64,000 nt of DNA from Pseudomonadota bacterium (GTDB lineage: Bacteria; Pseudomonadota; Gammaproteobacteria; Burkholderiales; Burkholderiaceae_C): assembly GCA_018241225.1 (NCBI GenBank), contig JAFEEG010000011.1, forward strand, positions 1-64,000, given 5' to 3'. Below, in pieces: positions 1 to 9,154 of the stretch (position 1 is its first letter; each line of letters starts with the position of its first letter). Under the pieces are notes generated by a model. It saw only the letters and a program-made list of their open reading frames with translations. It did no database searches and was not told the origin of the DNA. The position numbers and the translations under genes are program-made.

Positions 1-129
1 AAGGGGAAGCCGACCTCGTCAGCAGCGCCCAAGTTCATCCTACAACCACGCGCCATCCGTCGTCCACGTCCCCCGCTTCATGCGCCGGGGTCGGGTCTGC
101 CCGATGGCCAACTACTGAGAAGGAAGAAG

Positions 130-861
130 CTAGAGGGCCAGCAGCCTGAAGGCCAGCGGCATGAGCAGCGCAGCCAGCAGCACCTGCAGCCCCAGCGCCA
201 GGCCGGCATAGGCGCCGGCCTGCGCGTCCACCTGCAGGGCGCGCGCGGCGCCGATGCCGTGCGAGGCGGTGCCCAGCGCAAAGCCGCGTGCCGCATAGCC
301 TTCGGGGTCGGTGGCCACGCGCATGACGTCGAACAGGTACTTGCCGGTGAGCGCACCTATCATTCCGGTGAGCACTGTGAACACCGCCGACAGCGCCGGA
401 ATTCCGCCGATCTTTTCCGAGATGCCCATGGCCACCGGCGCAGTCACCGACTTTGGCGCCAGCGACAGCACCACGTCGTGCGGCAGCCCCACCGCCCAGC
501 CCAGCAGCATCGCCGACACGCAGGCCGCGGCCCCGCCCAGAAGGCCCGCCAGCAGGATGCGGCCGAAGCGCTCGCGCAATTCGAGCCGGCGCAGCCACAA
601 CGGCCAGGCCAGTGCCACCACCGCGGGGCCGAGCAGGAAGTGGATGAACTGCGCACCGGCGAAATAGCTGGGGTAGTCCACGCCCGTGGCCAGCAGCCCG
701 CTGGCCAGCACCAGCACTGACCACAGCACCGGATTGGCCCAGGGCGCACCGCCCAGCCGCGCCGACGCCGCCTGCGCCAGCAGGTACACCACCAGCGTGG
801 CCGTCAGGCCGAACAGCGGCGAGGCGGAGAGGTAGATCCAGAGTTCGACAAAGCGGGGCAT
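130..861 (-). CDS. LrgB/CidB family membrane protein
   Basis: This 243-residue inner-membrane protein has about six to seven hydrophobic segments. The family-typical stretches LAPKSVTAPVAMGI (middle) and GTASHGIGAA (near the C terminus) are clear. LrgB proteins work with the holin-like LrgA/CidA in murein hydrolase control, and plant and bacterial homologues export glycolate or pyruvate-type acids. The partner gene lies 4 bp upstream on the same strand, so the two are surely co-transcribed. The start ATG (minus strand) at 861 fits the partner's stop. Family assignment is firm. The actual substrate cannot be read from sequence. Confidence 0.93.
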   Translation of the reverse strand: MPRFVELWIYLSASPLFGLTATLVVYLLAQAASARLGGAPWANPVLWSVLVLASGLLATGVDYPSYFAGAQFIHFLLGPAVVALAWPLWLRRLELRERFGRILLAGLLGGAAACVSAMLLGWAVGLPHDVVLSLAPKSVTAPVAMGISEKIGGIPALSAVFTVLTGMIGALTGKYLFDVMRVATDPEGYAARGFALGTASHGIGAARALQVDAQAGAYAGLALGLQVLLAALLMPLAFRLLAL

Positions 862-865
862 CGCC

Positions 866-1222
866 TCAGTCCTTCTTCTTTGCTGCAGCGGGACGCGGCC
901 ACCACATGACGGCAGCGCTCACCCCCAGGCCGATCCAGGTCGACAGCGCGATCACCAGCAGCATGCGCCCACCGTACTGCGCCAGCAGTGCCAGGTGCGT
1001 CATGACGCCCACGCCCACCGGAATGAACAGCAGCGACAGGTGCGTCAGCAGGAAGTTGGCGCATTCGCCCACCGGCTCGCGGATGACTTCGAGCCGCAGG
1101 CCGGCGAGCATCAGCACCAGGCCCAGCACCGGGCCGGGCAAGGGCAGGGAAAAGAAGCGCGAGAGGACCTCGCCGATGGACTGGAAGACAAGCAGCCAGG
1201 CCAGGCCGCGCAAGCCTTTCAT
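866..1222 (-). CDS. CidA/LrgA family holin-like protein
   Basis: This is a small membrane protein of 118 residues with four hydrophobic helices. It has the family features GPVLGLVLML in the second helix and LSLLFIPVGVGVM in the third. The start MKGLRGLAWL is chosen over a longer in-frame start at 1294 because the longer form would overlap the end of purU and adds a polar, non-conserved N-terminus. It is the usual partner of the LrgB-like gene directly downstream. The pair is thought to modulate cell-wall hydrolase export or organic-acid flux. Confidence 0.9.
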   Translation of the reverse strand: MKGLRGLAWLLVFQSIGEVLSRFFSLPLPGPVLGLVLMLAGLRLEVIREPVGECANFLLTHLSLLFIPVGVGVMTHLALLAQYGGRMLLVIALSTWIGLGVSAAVMWWPRPAAAKKKD

Positions 1223-1236
1223 TGCTGCGCGCCCGA

Positions 1237-2085
1237 CTAGCGGAACACCACGGTGCGATGCCCGTTGAGCAGAACGCGGTGCTCGCTGTGCCACTTCACG
1301 GCGCGAGCCAGCACCTGGCTCTCAGTGTCGCGCCCGCGTGCGGTGAGGTCTTCCACCGTGTCGGTGTGGTCGGCGCGGGCCACGTCCTGCTCGATGATGG
1401 GGCCTTCGTCCAGGTCGGCCGTCACGTAGTGGGCGGTGGCGCCGATCAGCTTCACGCCGCGGTCGTGGGCCTGGTAGTAGGGCTTGGCGCCCTTGAAGCT
1501 GGGCAGGAAGGAGTGGTGGATGTTGATGGCGCGGCCTTGCAGCTTGGCGCACAGGTCGTTGCTCAGCACCTGCATGTAGCGCGCCAGCACCACCAGCTCG
1601 GCACCTTCCTCCTGGATGATCTCGAACTGCTTGGCCTCGGCCTGTGCCTTGGTGGCCGCCGCAACCGGGATGTGGTGGAAGGGCACGTTGTAGCTAGCGG
1701 CCAGTTGATAGAACTCGCGGTGGTTCGAGACGATGGCGCGGATGTCGATGGCCAGCAGGCCGCTCTTCCACCGGAACAGCAGGTCGTTCAGGCAGTGGCC
1801 TTCCTTGCTGACCATGATGACCGTCTTCATCGGCTGCTGGGCGGCGTGCAGCTGCCAGTTCATGCCGAAATCCTTGGCGAATCCTTCCAGGTCGGACTGG
1901 AGCGTGGCCTCGTCGCGGCTGCCGCACGCAAAGCGCACGCGCATGAAGAACAGGCCCGTGCCGTGGTCGTTGTACTGCGCCGCTTCTTCGATGTTGCCGC
2001 CGCGCTCGAGCAGGAAGCCGGAAACGGCATGCACGATGCCGGTGCGATCGGGGCAGGAAAGGGTGAGGATGTACGCGGGATTCAT
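1237..2085 (-). CDS. purU: Formyltetrahydrofolate deformylase PurU
   Basis: PurU hydrolyses 10-formyl-THF to formate and THF, balancing one-carbon pools and feeding formate to PurT. The 282 residues match the family length. An N-terminal ACT domain (about residues 5-85, beginning YILTLSCPDRTGIVHAV) is followed by a formyltransferase-type domain with the catalytic HHSFLPSFKGAKPY segment and the DLDEGPIIEQD segment that carries the catalytic Asp. It lies 14 bp before the LrgA-like gene on the same strand, so the three genes may form one transcript. No regulatory site was recognised. Confidence 0.97.
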   Translation of the reverse strand: MNPAYILTLSCPDRTGIVHAVSGFLLERGGNIEEAAQYNDHGTGLFFMRVRFACGSRDEATLQSDLEGFAKDFGMNWQLHAAQQPMKTVIMVSKEGHCLNDLLFRWKSGLLAIDIRAIVSNHREFYQLAASYNVPFHHIPVAAATKAQAEAKQFEIIQEEGAELVVLARYMQVLSNDLCAKLQGRAINIHHSFLPSFKGAKPYYQAHDRGVKLIGATAHYVTADLDEGPIIEQDVARADHTDTVEDLTARGRDTESQVLARAVKWHSEHRVLLNGHRTVVFR

Positions 2086-2112
2086 AGAGCCCGCAATTGT
2101 CGCAGGCCCCGA

Positions 2113-2997
2113 TCAGCCTGGCTCGAAGCGGTACAAAGCCGCCGGGTTGCGCACCAGGATCTGCTCGCGCACGTCGGCCTGCGGCGCAATCCGTGCTAGC
2201 GCATCGACCAGCGCGCCATCGTCGGGCACATGCGCGTGGTTGGGGTGCGGCCAGTCGGTGCCCCACAGGCACTGGGCCGGAAATTCCTCTGCCAGCAGGT
2301 GAGCCAGCGCGGTCCCGTCGGCATAGTCGCCGCGTCTTGAAATCCGGTCGATGCCGCTGAGCTTGACCCAGGTGCGGCCGGGCCGGGCGCGAAGGTGCTC
2401 GCGCAATGCGGCAAAGTCGGCGTGCGCCGGCCCGAGCGATGCATCCACCCGGCCCATGTGGTCGATCACGACCGGCACGGGGCAGCCGTCGATCAGTTCG
2501 CCCAGCGAGTGGATCAGCGGCCCCTCGATCTGCAGTTGCAGGTGCATGTCCAGCGCGAGCAGGCGTCGGCTGAAGGCGCGCACGGCCTCGGCCTGCGTGG
2601 TCACTTCGCGCGGCGTCATGAAGTTGAAGCGAACGGCGCGAAAGCCCGCCGACGCCAGCCGGGCCAGTTCGGCGTCGGGCACGTCGGTGGGCGCCAGCGC
2701 CACGCCCAGGTAGCGCCCGCCGCCGGCGGCAATGGCGTCCTCCACCACCCGGTTGTCGAAGCCATGCACCAGCGACTGCACGATCACGCAGCGCCCGATG
2801 CCCAGGTGGCGGTGCAGGGCGAACAGCGCCTCCTTGGGCGCGTCGCCGGGGCGGATGGCCGAGGCTGCATCGAAGGGAAAGCGCGCCAGCGGCCCGAACA
2901 CGTGCACGTGCGCATCGCAGGCCAGGGGTGGCAATGCCACGGCCGGTTTGCGCGGGTTCGGGCTCCAGGTCGCGGCGCGAAGGTCGTCGTCTTGCAT
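2113..2997 (-). CDS. Amidohydrolase family protein, LigI-like lactonase
   Basis: This 294-residue TIM-barrel metal-dependent hydrolase belongs to the amidohydrolase-2 group. The N-terminal metal-site motif DAHVHVFGP, the central VVIDHMGRVD and the late GTDWPHPN motif are all present. This combination resembles 2-pyrone-4,6-dicarboxylate lactonase (LigI) and related dicarboxylate lactonases. The start MQDDDLRAA was chosen because the frame stays open far upstream over the aminotransferase gene, which is only a shadow. It is divergent from the aminotransferase, with 87 bp between the starts. The true substrate is not proven. Confidence 0.85.
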   Translation of the reverse strand: MQDDDLRAATWSPNPRKPAVALPPLACDAHVHVFGPLARFPFDAASAIRPGDAPKEALFALHRHLGIGRCVIVQSLVHGFDNRVVEDAIAAGGGRYLGVALAPTDVPDAELARLASAGFRAVRFNFMTPREVTTQAEAVRAFSRRLLALDMHLQLQIEGPLIHSLGELIDGCPVPVVIDHMGRVDASLGPAHADFAALREHLRARPGRTWVKLSGIDRISRRGDYADGTALAHLLAEEFPAQCLWGTDWPHPNHAHVPDDGALVDALARIAPQADVREQILVRNPAALYRFEPG

Positions 2998-3084
2998 GAC
3001 GGCACATTGTGCAAGAGGGTGCCAAAATGGTCTGTCTTGCCCATCTCCGGGCATGCCAAGCATCCAGCACCAGGAGTGATTTCG

Positions 3085-4419
3085 ATGGCCTACAACGATT
3101 TGCGCATGGACAACCAGTGGTTGCCCTTTACCCCCAACCGCGCCTTCAAGAAAGACCCGCGGGTCTTCGTGGCGGCCGACGGCATGGAGTTCACCACGCA
3201 CGACGGCAAGAAGGTGGTCGACGGCATCTCGTCGCTGTGGTGCGTGGGTGCGGGCCACAACCGCAAGCCGATCAACGAGGCCATCAAGACGCAGCTGGAC
3301 ACGCTGGACTACGCCACTGCCTTCCAGGTGAGCAACGACAAGGCCTTCAAGGCGGCCGAGATGATCGCCGCCATGGCCCCGGGCGACTTGAACAAGGTGC
3401 TGTTCTGCAACTCGGGCAGCGAGGCGGCCGACACCTCGATGAAGGTGGCGCTGGCCTACCACCGCGCGCGTGGCGAGGGCCACCGCACCACCTTCATCGG
3501 CCGCGAGAAGGGCTACCACGGCGTGGGCTTCGGCGGCATGTCGGTGGGCGGCATTCCGGGCAACCGCAAGGTCTTCGGCGGCGCCATGCTGCCCAAGGTG
3601 GACCACATGCGCTTCATCCACGACCCGGTCAACCATGCCTACATCCACAACGAGGAGCCGGTGTGGAAGGAAGACGCCCTGGCCGACCTGGAGCAGCGCA
3701 TCCTGCCGCTGCACGACCCGAGCAACGTGGCGGCCATCATCGTGGAGCCGATCGCCGGCTCGGCCGGCTGGTACGTCCCGCCCAAGGACTATCTCACCAA
3801 GCTGCGCGAGATCTGCGACAAGCACGGCATCCTGCTGATCTTCGACGAGGTCATCACCGGCTTCGGCCGCATGGGCACCAACTTCGCGTCGGACTACTTC
3901 GGCGTGGTGCCCGACATGCTCAACTTCGCCAAGTGCGTGACCAACGGCGTCATTCCGCTGGGCGGCGTGATCGTGCGCGACAAGCTCTATGACGCAATGA
4001 TGAACACCAACGCGCCCGAGCACGTGGTGGAATTCTTCCACGGCTACACCTACTCGGGCCACCCGGTGGCCTGCGCCGCGGCCATTGCCACGCTCGACCT
4101 GTTCAAGGCCGAGGGCCTGTTCCAGCGCGCCGGCGAAATGGGCAAGGTGCTGGGCGATGCCTTCCACAGCACCTTCAAGGGCCTGCCCAACGTCATCGGC
4201 ATCCGCAGCCTTGGGTTGGCCGCGGCGGTGGAACTGGCGCCCGTTGCCGGCCTGCCGGGCAAGCGCGCCTACGACATCTTCCTGGACTGCTTCCACAAGG
4301 GCGCGCTGGTGCGCCCGGCCGGCGACGTACTGGTGATCGCGCCGCCCTACATCGTGGAGAAGTCGCACATCGACACGCTGGTGAACACGCTGGCGGACGC
4401 GATCAAGCGGCACGCCTGA
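3085..4419 (+). CDS. Omega-amino acid:pyruvate aminotransferase (class III)
   Basis: This is a PLP-dependent class III aminotransferase of 444 residues, typical of beta-alanine:pyruvate transaminases, which turn beta-alanine plus pyruvate into malonate semialdehyde and alanine. Visible features are the FCNSGSEAADTSMKVAL phosphate-binding region, the DEVITGFGRMG PLP-pyridine Asp motif, and the Schiff-base lysine in NFAKCVTNG. A good ribosome binding site (CAGGAG, 3071-3076) precedes ATG 3085. A strong terminator follows at 4436. The chosen start removes a spurious upstream extension of the open frame. Confidence 0.95.
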   Translation: MAYNDLRMDNQWLPFTPNRAFKKDPRVFVAADGMEFTTHDGKKVVDGISSLWCVGAGHNRKPINEAIKTQLDTLDYATAFQVSNDKAFKAAEMIAAMAPGDLNKVLFCNSGSEAADTSMKVALAYHRARGEGHRTTFIGREKGYHGVGFGGMSVGGIPGNRKVFGGAMLPKVDHMRFIHDPVNHAYIHNEEPVWKEDALADLEQRILPLHDPSNVAAIIVEPIAGSAGWYVPPKDYLTKLREICDKHGILLIFDEVITGFGRMGTNFASDYFGVVPDMLNFAKCVTNGVIPLGGVIVRDKLYDAMMNTNAPEHVVEFFHGYTYSGHPVACAAAIATLDLFKAEGLFQRAGEMGKVLGDAFHSTFKGLPNVIGIRSLGLAAAVELAPVAGLPGKRAYDIFLDCFHKGALVRPAGDVLVIAPPYIVEKSHIDTLVNTLADAIKRHA

Positions 4420-4435
4420 TCGATCGCGCCAGAAC

Positions 4436-4461
4436 AAAGGGCCGCAACAGCGGCCCTTTTT
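4436..4461 (+). terminator. Rho-independent terminator after the aminotransferase
   Basis: The stem GGGCCGC / GCGGCCC with loop AACA is followed by five T residues. Flanking A residues extend the stem against the T tract, so it may also terminate the convergent lipoprotein gene. Confidence 0.85.
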
Positions 4462-4469
4462 ATTTGGCG

Positions 4470-5348
4470 CTACTTGGCGGCGGGCGCGGGCCGGTTTGCC
4501 TTGAACTCGGCGCAGTAGTCGCGCGGCGGCAATGCGGGCGTGCGCCACACCGCGTCGTACACTGCGGGGCCGTTGTCGTCCGCGCCGGCCTCGCCGGCCA
4601 CCAGCCGCACCACGCGCACCTCCATGTCGGTGGGCAGGTGCTGCGGCACGCCCACCACGCGGGGGCTGTGGCCCGAGCCGCTCACCAGCACCACGGTCTT
4701 GCCCGGCGACTTGGCCTGGATCAGCGTCTGGGCCATGGCCCGGTCGCGCGCGATCTGGATGCGCGTCATCGGGCCGATCTGCGATTCGGGCAAGGCGTCG
4801 CAATGGCCGGCGCGTACCGCGTCCTGCTGGGCGGCCAGCGCCTGGGGGTTGAGCTGGGCGTCGAGCGAGACATCGCCCATGGCGTCCTTCATGCGAGCGC
4901 GCGGCAGGTTGGCGCCCAGCACGGGTACGCCTGCTTGCACGGCGGTCATCACCACCGGGCCGTAGGCCTTCCAGGGCCAGCCGGCGTCGTTCCAGCGCAG
5001 GGCGGTTCGCACCTGGGCCTCGCTGGCCTGGGGCGCGAGGCCCCGCGTGTCCTGCCCCTGCTCGGCCATTTCGAGCGCCAGGCCGGCCAACTGGCCCCTG
5101 GCGGCCAGGGCCTCCAGCACTTCACGCTCGATCCGCTGGTGGTCCGGCGCGTCGTGCTGTTCGCCGATCAGCAGGAAATTGGTGGGCAGCAAGGCCTGCA
5201 CTCGATCTGCGATGGGCGGGGGCGCTTCTGGTGCGGTCGGCGCAACGGCGGTGCATGCGGGCAGAAACAGGCCGACCAGGGCGGCTACAGCCAGGCTGTT
5301 CCAGCAAGGACACGAAGCCGGGTGAGAAGAGGGCGCGTGGGCGGGCAT
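4470..5348 (-). CDS. ChaN-like (haem-binding/Tiki superfamily) lipoprotein
   Basis: This 292-residue protein belongs to the ChaN/EreA-type alpha/beta fold family (PF04187 group). The segment LLIGEQHDAPDHQRIE carries the hallmark GE-H pair and VVLVSGSGHSPRVVGVP matches the C-terminal core. The N-terminus has a lipobox (LPAC), so it is probably an outer-membrane lipoprotein. The start at 5348 places a sensible signal peptide before the lipobox cysteine; a start at 5390 is possible but adds 14 residues. ChaN relatives bind haem, possibly in iron uptake, but no iron genes are adjacent. Confidence 0.82.
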   Translation of the reverse strand: MPAHAPSSHPASCPCWNSLAVAALVGLFLPACTAVAPTAPEAPPPIADRVQALLPTNFLLIGEQHDAPDHQRIEREVLEALAARGQLAGLALEMAEQGQDTRGLAPQASEAQVRTALRWNDAGWPWKAYGPVVMTAVQAGVPVLGANLPRARMKDAMGDVSLDAQLNPQALAAQQDAVRAGHCDALPESQIGPMTRIQIARDRAMAQTLIQAKSPGKTVVLVSGSGHSPRVVGVPQHLPTDMEVRVVRLVAGEAGADDNGPAVYDAVWRTPALPPRDYCAEFKANRPAPAAK

Positions 5349-5394
5349 TTCCGTACTATGCGCCTGTCGGGGCGAAATCCGGCTTTGCACCCGT

Positions 5395-5425
5395 GCAAAA
5401 AAGAAAGGCCGCTAAATGAGCGGCC
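5395..5425 (-). terminator. Rho-independent terminator of the DUF3567 gene
   Basis: On the minus strand, a GGCCGCT/AGCGGCC stem with a five-base loop is followed by a T-rich run (TTTCTTTTTT). It sits 24 bp past the stop of the DUF3567 gene. Confidence 0.8.
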
Positions 5426-5448
5426 ACTTACTTTCGTTGAATGGAAGG

Positions 5449-5727
5449 TCAGTGCATGAGCACGGGGTTTTGCGCCAGTTCGGCGTAGCCTTCCAGGGTG
5501 GTTTCCACTTCTTGTTCGGTGGGCGTGTTCAGCTGCCAGGCAGCAATCTGTTTCTGGAACAGCTCGGCCCAGGAACCGTCGAGGTACACCTCCTTGCCGG
5601 AGCGCTTGTCGACGATCTCGAAACCATGGCGGGCCAGAACCGGCAGATCGGGCGCCAGCGCCGTTTCTCCTTCGTTCGCCTGCAGGTGCACGACGACGAA
5701 GGATTCGGAGTCATAGAGCATTTGCAT
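5449..5727 (-). CDS. DUF3567 (BTH_I0359 family) protein
   Basis: This small acidic cytosolic protein of 92 residues begins MQMLYDSESFVVVHL. It contains RHGFEIVDKRSGKEVYLDG and ends in QNPVLMH. It matches the betaproteobacterial DUF3567 family, which has no known function. The start MQML at 5727 is preferred because family members begin there; an ATG at 5760 would add 11 residues, and neither start has a strong Shine-Dalgarno. It is a monocistronic gene with its own terminator. Confidence 0.8.
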   Translation of the reverse strand: MQMLYDSESFVVVHLQANEGETALAPDLPVLARHGFEIVDKRSGKEVYLDGSWAELFQKQIAAWQLNTPTEQEVETTLEGYAELAQNPVLMH

Positions 5728-5895
5728 GGTGTTGAATGTCCGGAAGTCCTGTGCAGTCATGATCGTTAGATAGCAATCGGTACGCCAGTTTCAAGAGTGA
5801 CGCACTTTTTGTAGGAAATGTGACCTCGCCGGCGTGGTCCGTTGCGCCTGCCGTGCTTTTTTCATGCTTTGTGCAAGCAAGACGTCAGCGCGGCG

Positions 5896-7044
5896 TCATG
5901 GTGCTTCAACGCTGCGCAGCGACAGGTCGATGACGTCGCCGTTCAGCTCGGTCTGGCGCATGCGTGCGGGCAGCCAGCCCAGCTCGGGTGCCAGCCAGAG
6001 TTCGAGCTTGTAGTCATGCTCGTCGCGCGGCGCGCGGCTCAAGCGCCGCACCTCGTATTCGCCCGAAGGCACGGTGATGCGCTCGGTGCCTTCGACGATG
6101 AAGGTCCATACGCCGGCTTCCTTTGGCCCCACGGTCTGGATGTTGATGCGGCTGCCTTCGGGATATCGGGCCGGATCGCTCGCCAGCAAGGCGCCCAGTT
6201 GCATCACCACGCTCAGGCGATCTTGCGCGCCCGGCAGCAGCGGCACGCTGGGCGCGTTGTTGCTGAAGACCACCTTGCCTTCCTCGCGCACCAGGTGCGA
6301 TGCGACCTCGGTGCGCCGTGTCTCGGAAAAGCGCGTGGGCGCGACGCCGCTGGCGTCGATGCGCCCCACGCTGGTCTGGCTGCGGATGGTCTTGAACAGC
6401 ATCTTCAGGGCCAGTCGCGCGTTGTATTCGCCGCCGTCCTGCAGCCACACCAGTTCGCCGAACACGCCCTTCCAGGGCTGCACGCCGCGCTGCCCGGTCA
6501 TCTCGAAGTTCAGGCGCACCGAGGCATGGACTTGCATCGACCGGCCTGCGCCCGGCGCGGCGAGGCCGCCGCTGCCAGCATCGCCCTTGCCCTCGCCCCC
6601 TGGCGCACTGTCCGTGCCGCCGACTTCGCCGGCCTGGTTCACCGGGGCGCTTTCGCCCGAGCCCGGTTCGGCAGGCGGCGGCGTGAGGTCGATGCGCGAC
6701 ATCTGCGCGGCCAGGTCCTGTGCAGCCAGAACCGGGTCTGGCGCCGGTGCTTCTTCGTTCGGCGTGGGGTTCGTCGTGCGCCTTGGCGCAGCCGGGCGGG
6801 GCTGGGCGTCCTTGGGCTTGGGCGCGGCGGGTTGTGCTGCCGGCGCGGCGGCAGGCGTGGGTGGGGCCAGCACGATGGTGCGGGTGACAAAGCGCTGCTC
6901 CAGCGGCAACGGCGCCTCGCTGGCACCCCACTGGGGCAAGGAGACCAGCAGCGCAGCGTGCACCAGCACGACCAGCACCGTCACCAGCGCGATCTGGCGC
7001 CAGGTGGAGGCATCAGGTGTGGTGTCGTTGCTGTAAAGGCTCAT
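5896..7044 (-). CDS. DUF3108 domain protein
   Basis: This 382-residue protein has one N-terminal membrane anchor (about residues 17-36), then a long Pro/Ala-rich linker (about 55-165), then a C-terminal beta-rich DUF3108 domain (about 170-382). That layout resembles TonB-like or periplasm-spanning envelope proteins of Burkholderiales. The C-terminal domain carries WTFIVEGTERITVPSGEYEV and LELWLAPELGWLPARM, typical of DUF3108. It is divergent from the fumarylacetoacetate-hydrolase gene. Function is unknown; an envelope role is inferred from topology only. Confidence 0.83.
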   Translation of the reverse strand: MSLYSNDTTPDASTWRQIALVTVLVVLVHAALLVSLPQWGASEAPLPLEQRFVTRTIVLAPPTPAAAPAAQPAAPKPKDAQPRPAAPRRTTNPTPNEEAPAPDPVLAAQDLAAQMSRIDLTPPPAEPGSGESAPVNQAGEVGGTDSAPGGEGKGDAGSGGLAAPGAGRSMQVHASVRLNFEMTGQRGVQPWKGVFGELVWLQDGGEYNARLALKMLFKTIRSQTSVGRIDASGVAPTRFSETRRTEVASHLVREEGKVVFSNNAPSVPLLPGAQDRLSVVMQLGALLASDPARYPEGSRINIQTVGPKEAGVWTFIVEGTERITVPSGEYEVRRLSRAPRDEHDYKLELWLAPELGWLPARMRQTELNGDVIDLSLRSVEAP

Positions 7045-7166
7045 GGGGCACGGGCGTGGGCGGCCCTGGGTTGGAAGCGCCGGCGGCCCGAAGGTTCGGC
7101 TCGGTACACTGCCGAGCGTTCGTTCCAGTTTAGTCGTGCCGCTCGCCGCGGCGCTGCATCCGCATC

Positions 7167-8261
7167 ATGAAACTCGCCACCTACAAGGACGGCTCGCGCG
7201 ACGGCCAGTTGCTCGTCGTTTCGCGCGACCTTTCGCTCGCCCACTACGCCACCGGCATCGCCTCGCGCATGCAGCAGGTGCTGGACGACTGGAGCTTCCT
7301 GAGCCCGCAGTTGCAGGACCTGTACGCCGCCCTCAACCAGGGCCGCGCGCGCCACGCCTTCCCCTTCGATCCGCAGCAATGCATGGCGCCGTTGCCGCGT
7401 GCCTACCAGTGGGCGGATGGCTCGGCCTACATCAACCATGTGGAGCTGGTTCGCAAGGCGCGCAATGCCGAGGTGCCGCAAAGCTTCTACACCGACCCGC
7501 TCATGTACCAGGGTGGCAGCGACGACCTGCAGGGGCCGTGCGATCCGATCGTGGTGCCCAGCGAGGCCATGGGCATCGACTTCGAGGCCGAGATCACCGT
7601 CATCACCGGCGACGTGAAGATGGGCGCCACGCCCGAGCAGGCGCTGGACGGCATCCGCCTGGTGATGCTGGCCAACGACGTCTCGCTGCGCAACCTCATT
7701 CCGGCCGAGCTGGCCAAGGGATTCGGCTTTTTCCAGAGCAAGCCGGCCACCGCCTTCAGTCCGGTGGCGGTCACGCTGGATGAAATCGGCGAGGCCTGGC
7801 AGGCCGGCCGCGTGCACCTGACGCTGCAAAGCACCTGGAACGGCCGCAAGGTCGGCATGTGCGATGCGGGGCCCGAAATGACCTTCCACTTCGGCGAGCT
7901 GATCGCCCACATCGCCAAGACGCGCAACGTGCGTGTCGGCAGCATCGTGGGCAGCGGCACCGTGAGCAACAAGGGCGTGGAGCGCAAGGACGGCCACATG
8001 GAATGGCCCAAGGGCTACAGCTGCATTGCCGAGAAGCGCTGCATCGAGACCATCCAGGACGGCCAGCCCAGCACCGAGTTCATGAAGTTCGGCGACACCA
8101 TCCGCATCGAGATGAAGGGGCCGGATGGCCGCTCGCTGTTTGGCGCCATCGACCAGGAAGTGGTGGCGCCGGGCGGGCGCACGCGGGCTGCGCAGCAGCA
8201 GGAGGCCGCGGCTGCAGCTGCGAGCGCTGCAGCCGCCGACGCCCAAGCGCCGGACAACTGA
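7167..8261 (+). CDS. Fumarylacetoacetate hydrolase family protein
   Basis: Members of this family are metal-dependent C-C hydrolases, decarboxylases or isomerases acting on beta-keto acids in aromatic degradation. At 364 residues this one is a long type. The metal-binding Glu pair lies in GIDFEAEITVITGDV, and VGSIVGSGTVSNKG is the late core motif. The last 25 residues are a low-complexity Gln/Ala tail. It begins at ATG 7167, divergent from the DUF3108 gene, and is followed by a strong terminator. The monooxygenase locus at 10 kb could supply its type of substrate; that link is a guess. Confidence 0.9.
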   Translation: MKLATYKDGSRDGQLLVVSRDLSLAHYATGIASRMQQVLDDWSFLSPQLQDLYAALNQGRARHAFPFDPQQCMAPLPRAYQWADGSAYINHVELVRKARNAEVPQSFYTDPLMYQGGSDDLQGPCDPIVVPSEAMGIDFEAEITVITGDVKMGATPEQALDGIRLVMLANDVSLRNLIPAELAKGFGFFQSKPATAFSPVAVTLDEIGEAWQAGRVHLTLQSTWNGRKVGMCDAGPEMTFHFGELIAHIAKTRNVRVGSIVGSGTVSNKGVERKDGHMEWPKGYSCIAEKRCIETIQDGQPSTEFMKFGDTIRIEMKGPDGRSLFGAIDQEVVAPGGRTRAAQQQEAAAAAASAAAADAQAPDN

Positions 8262-8317
8262 TCGCGTAGCCAACCCGCTCGTTGCCACTGCGGCAACTGA
8301 CGCCTTCTATGATTGCC

Positions 8318-8349
8318 ACGGGCAGCCCCAGTTGCTGCCCGTTTTCATT
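8318..8349 (+). terminator. Rho-independent terminator
   Basis: The perfect 9-bp stem ACGGGCAGC / GCTGCCCGT with a seven-base loop is followed by TTTCATTT. It separates the hydrolase gene from the M48 protease gene, which therefore probably has its own promoter or is fed by read-through. A second small hairpin (GTTGCC/GGCAAC) sits at 8281-8297. Confidence 0.85.
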
Positions 8350-8373
8350 TGCACAGACAAAACAGGGAGTTCC

Positions 8374-9144
8374 ATGCGTCACTTTTCCGTTGCCGCGGCC
8401 TGCGCGGCGCTGCTTGCACTTGCCGGCTGCGAAACGATGCAGGCGGTCGACACCGGCGGCCTCATGAATGCGGGGGGCACCGCGGCCAAGGCGCTGACCT
8501 TGTCCGATGGCGACATCCTCGCCATGTCCGACCAGTCATGCGCCGCGATGGACCAGAGGAACAAGCTGGCCCCGGCCGGCAGCGCCTACGCGGCGCGGCT
8601 GGCCCAGGTGGTGCGCGCCATGCCCGACACCATCGGCGGCAAGAAGGCCGACTACAAGGTTTACATGACCCAGGAGGTCAACGCCTGGGCCATGGCCAAC
8701 GGCTGCATCCGTGTCTACAGCGGCCTGATGGACCTGATGAACGACGACGAGTTGCGCGGCGTGATCGGCCACGAGATCGGTCACGTGGCGCTGGGCCATT
8801 CCAAGTCGCAGATGCAGGCGGCCTACGGCGCCTCGGCGGTGCGCACGGCAGCCAGCGCCGCGGGTGGCGCGGTGGGCATGCTGTCGCAGTCGCAGGCCGG
8901 CGAGCTGGCCGAGAAGTTCGTCAATGCCCAGTTCTCGCAGTCGCAGGAAAGCGCCGCCGACAACTACGCCTTCGACCTGCTGACCGAGCGCAAGCTGGAG
9001 CGCAAGGGCCTAGTCACGGGCTTCCAGAAGCTTGCGGCGCAGAGTGGCCCGCAGGGCGCGTCCCTGCTCAGCTCGCATCCGCCATCGGCCGCCCGCGCCG
9101 CCGCCATGCAAAAGCGCCTGGACGCCGCCACCAAGGGTCGCTGA
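8374..9144 (+). CDS. M48 family metalloprotease lipoprotein
   Basis: This 256-residue zinc metalloprotease has the HEXXH site in IGHEIGHVALGHSK and the downstream third ligand region QSQESAADNYAFDLL. The N-terminus is a lipoprotein signal ending ALAGC, so it acts in the periplasm on the outer or inner membrane, like LoiP/YcaL-type proteases in envelope quality control. Start 8374 follows a clear RBS (AGGGAG, 8363-8368). An upstream extension of the open frame overlaps the previous gene and is not real. Confidence 0.92.
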   Translation: MRHFSVAAACAALLALAGCETMQAVDTGGLMNAGGTAAKALTLSDGDILAMSDQSCAAMDQRNKLAPAGSAYAARLAQVVRAMPDTIGGKKADYKVYMTQEVNAWAMANGCIRVYSGLMDLMNDDELRGVIGHEIGHVALGHSKSQMQAAYGASAVRTAASAAGGAVGMLSQSQAGELAEKFVNAQFSQSQESAADNYAFDLLTERKLERKGLVTGFQKLAAQSGPQGASLLSSHPPSAARAAAMQKRLDAATKGR

Positions 9145-9154
9145 AGCCCGGCCG

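Noticed and set aside
1..129. Possible 3' end of a gene entering the window
   Set aside because: Several frames stay open over this short stretch, but none shows a recognisable motif, so no partial gene is claimed.
2113..4803. 896-residue minus-strand open frame
   Set aside because: Only 2113-2997 encodes a recognisable amidohydrolase. The rest runs antisense over the aminotransferase gene and is a high-GC shadow.
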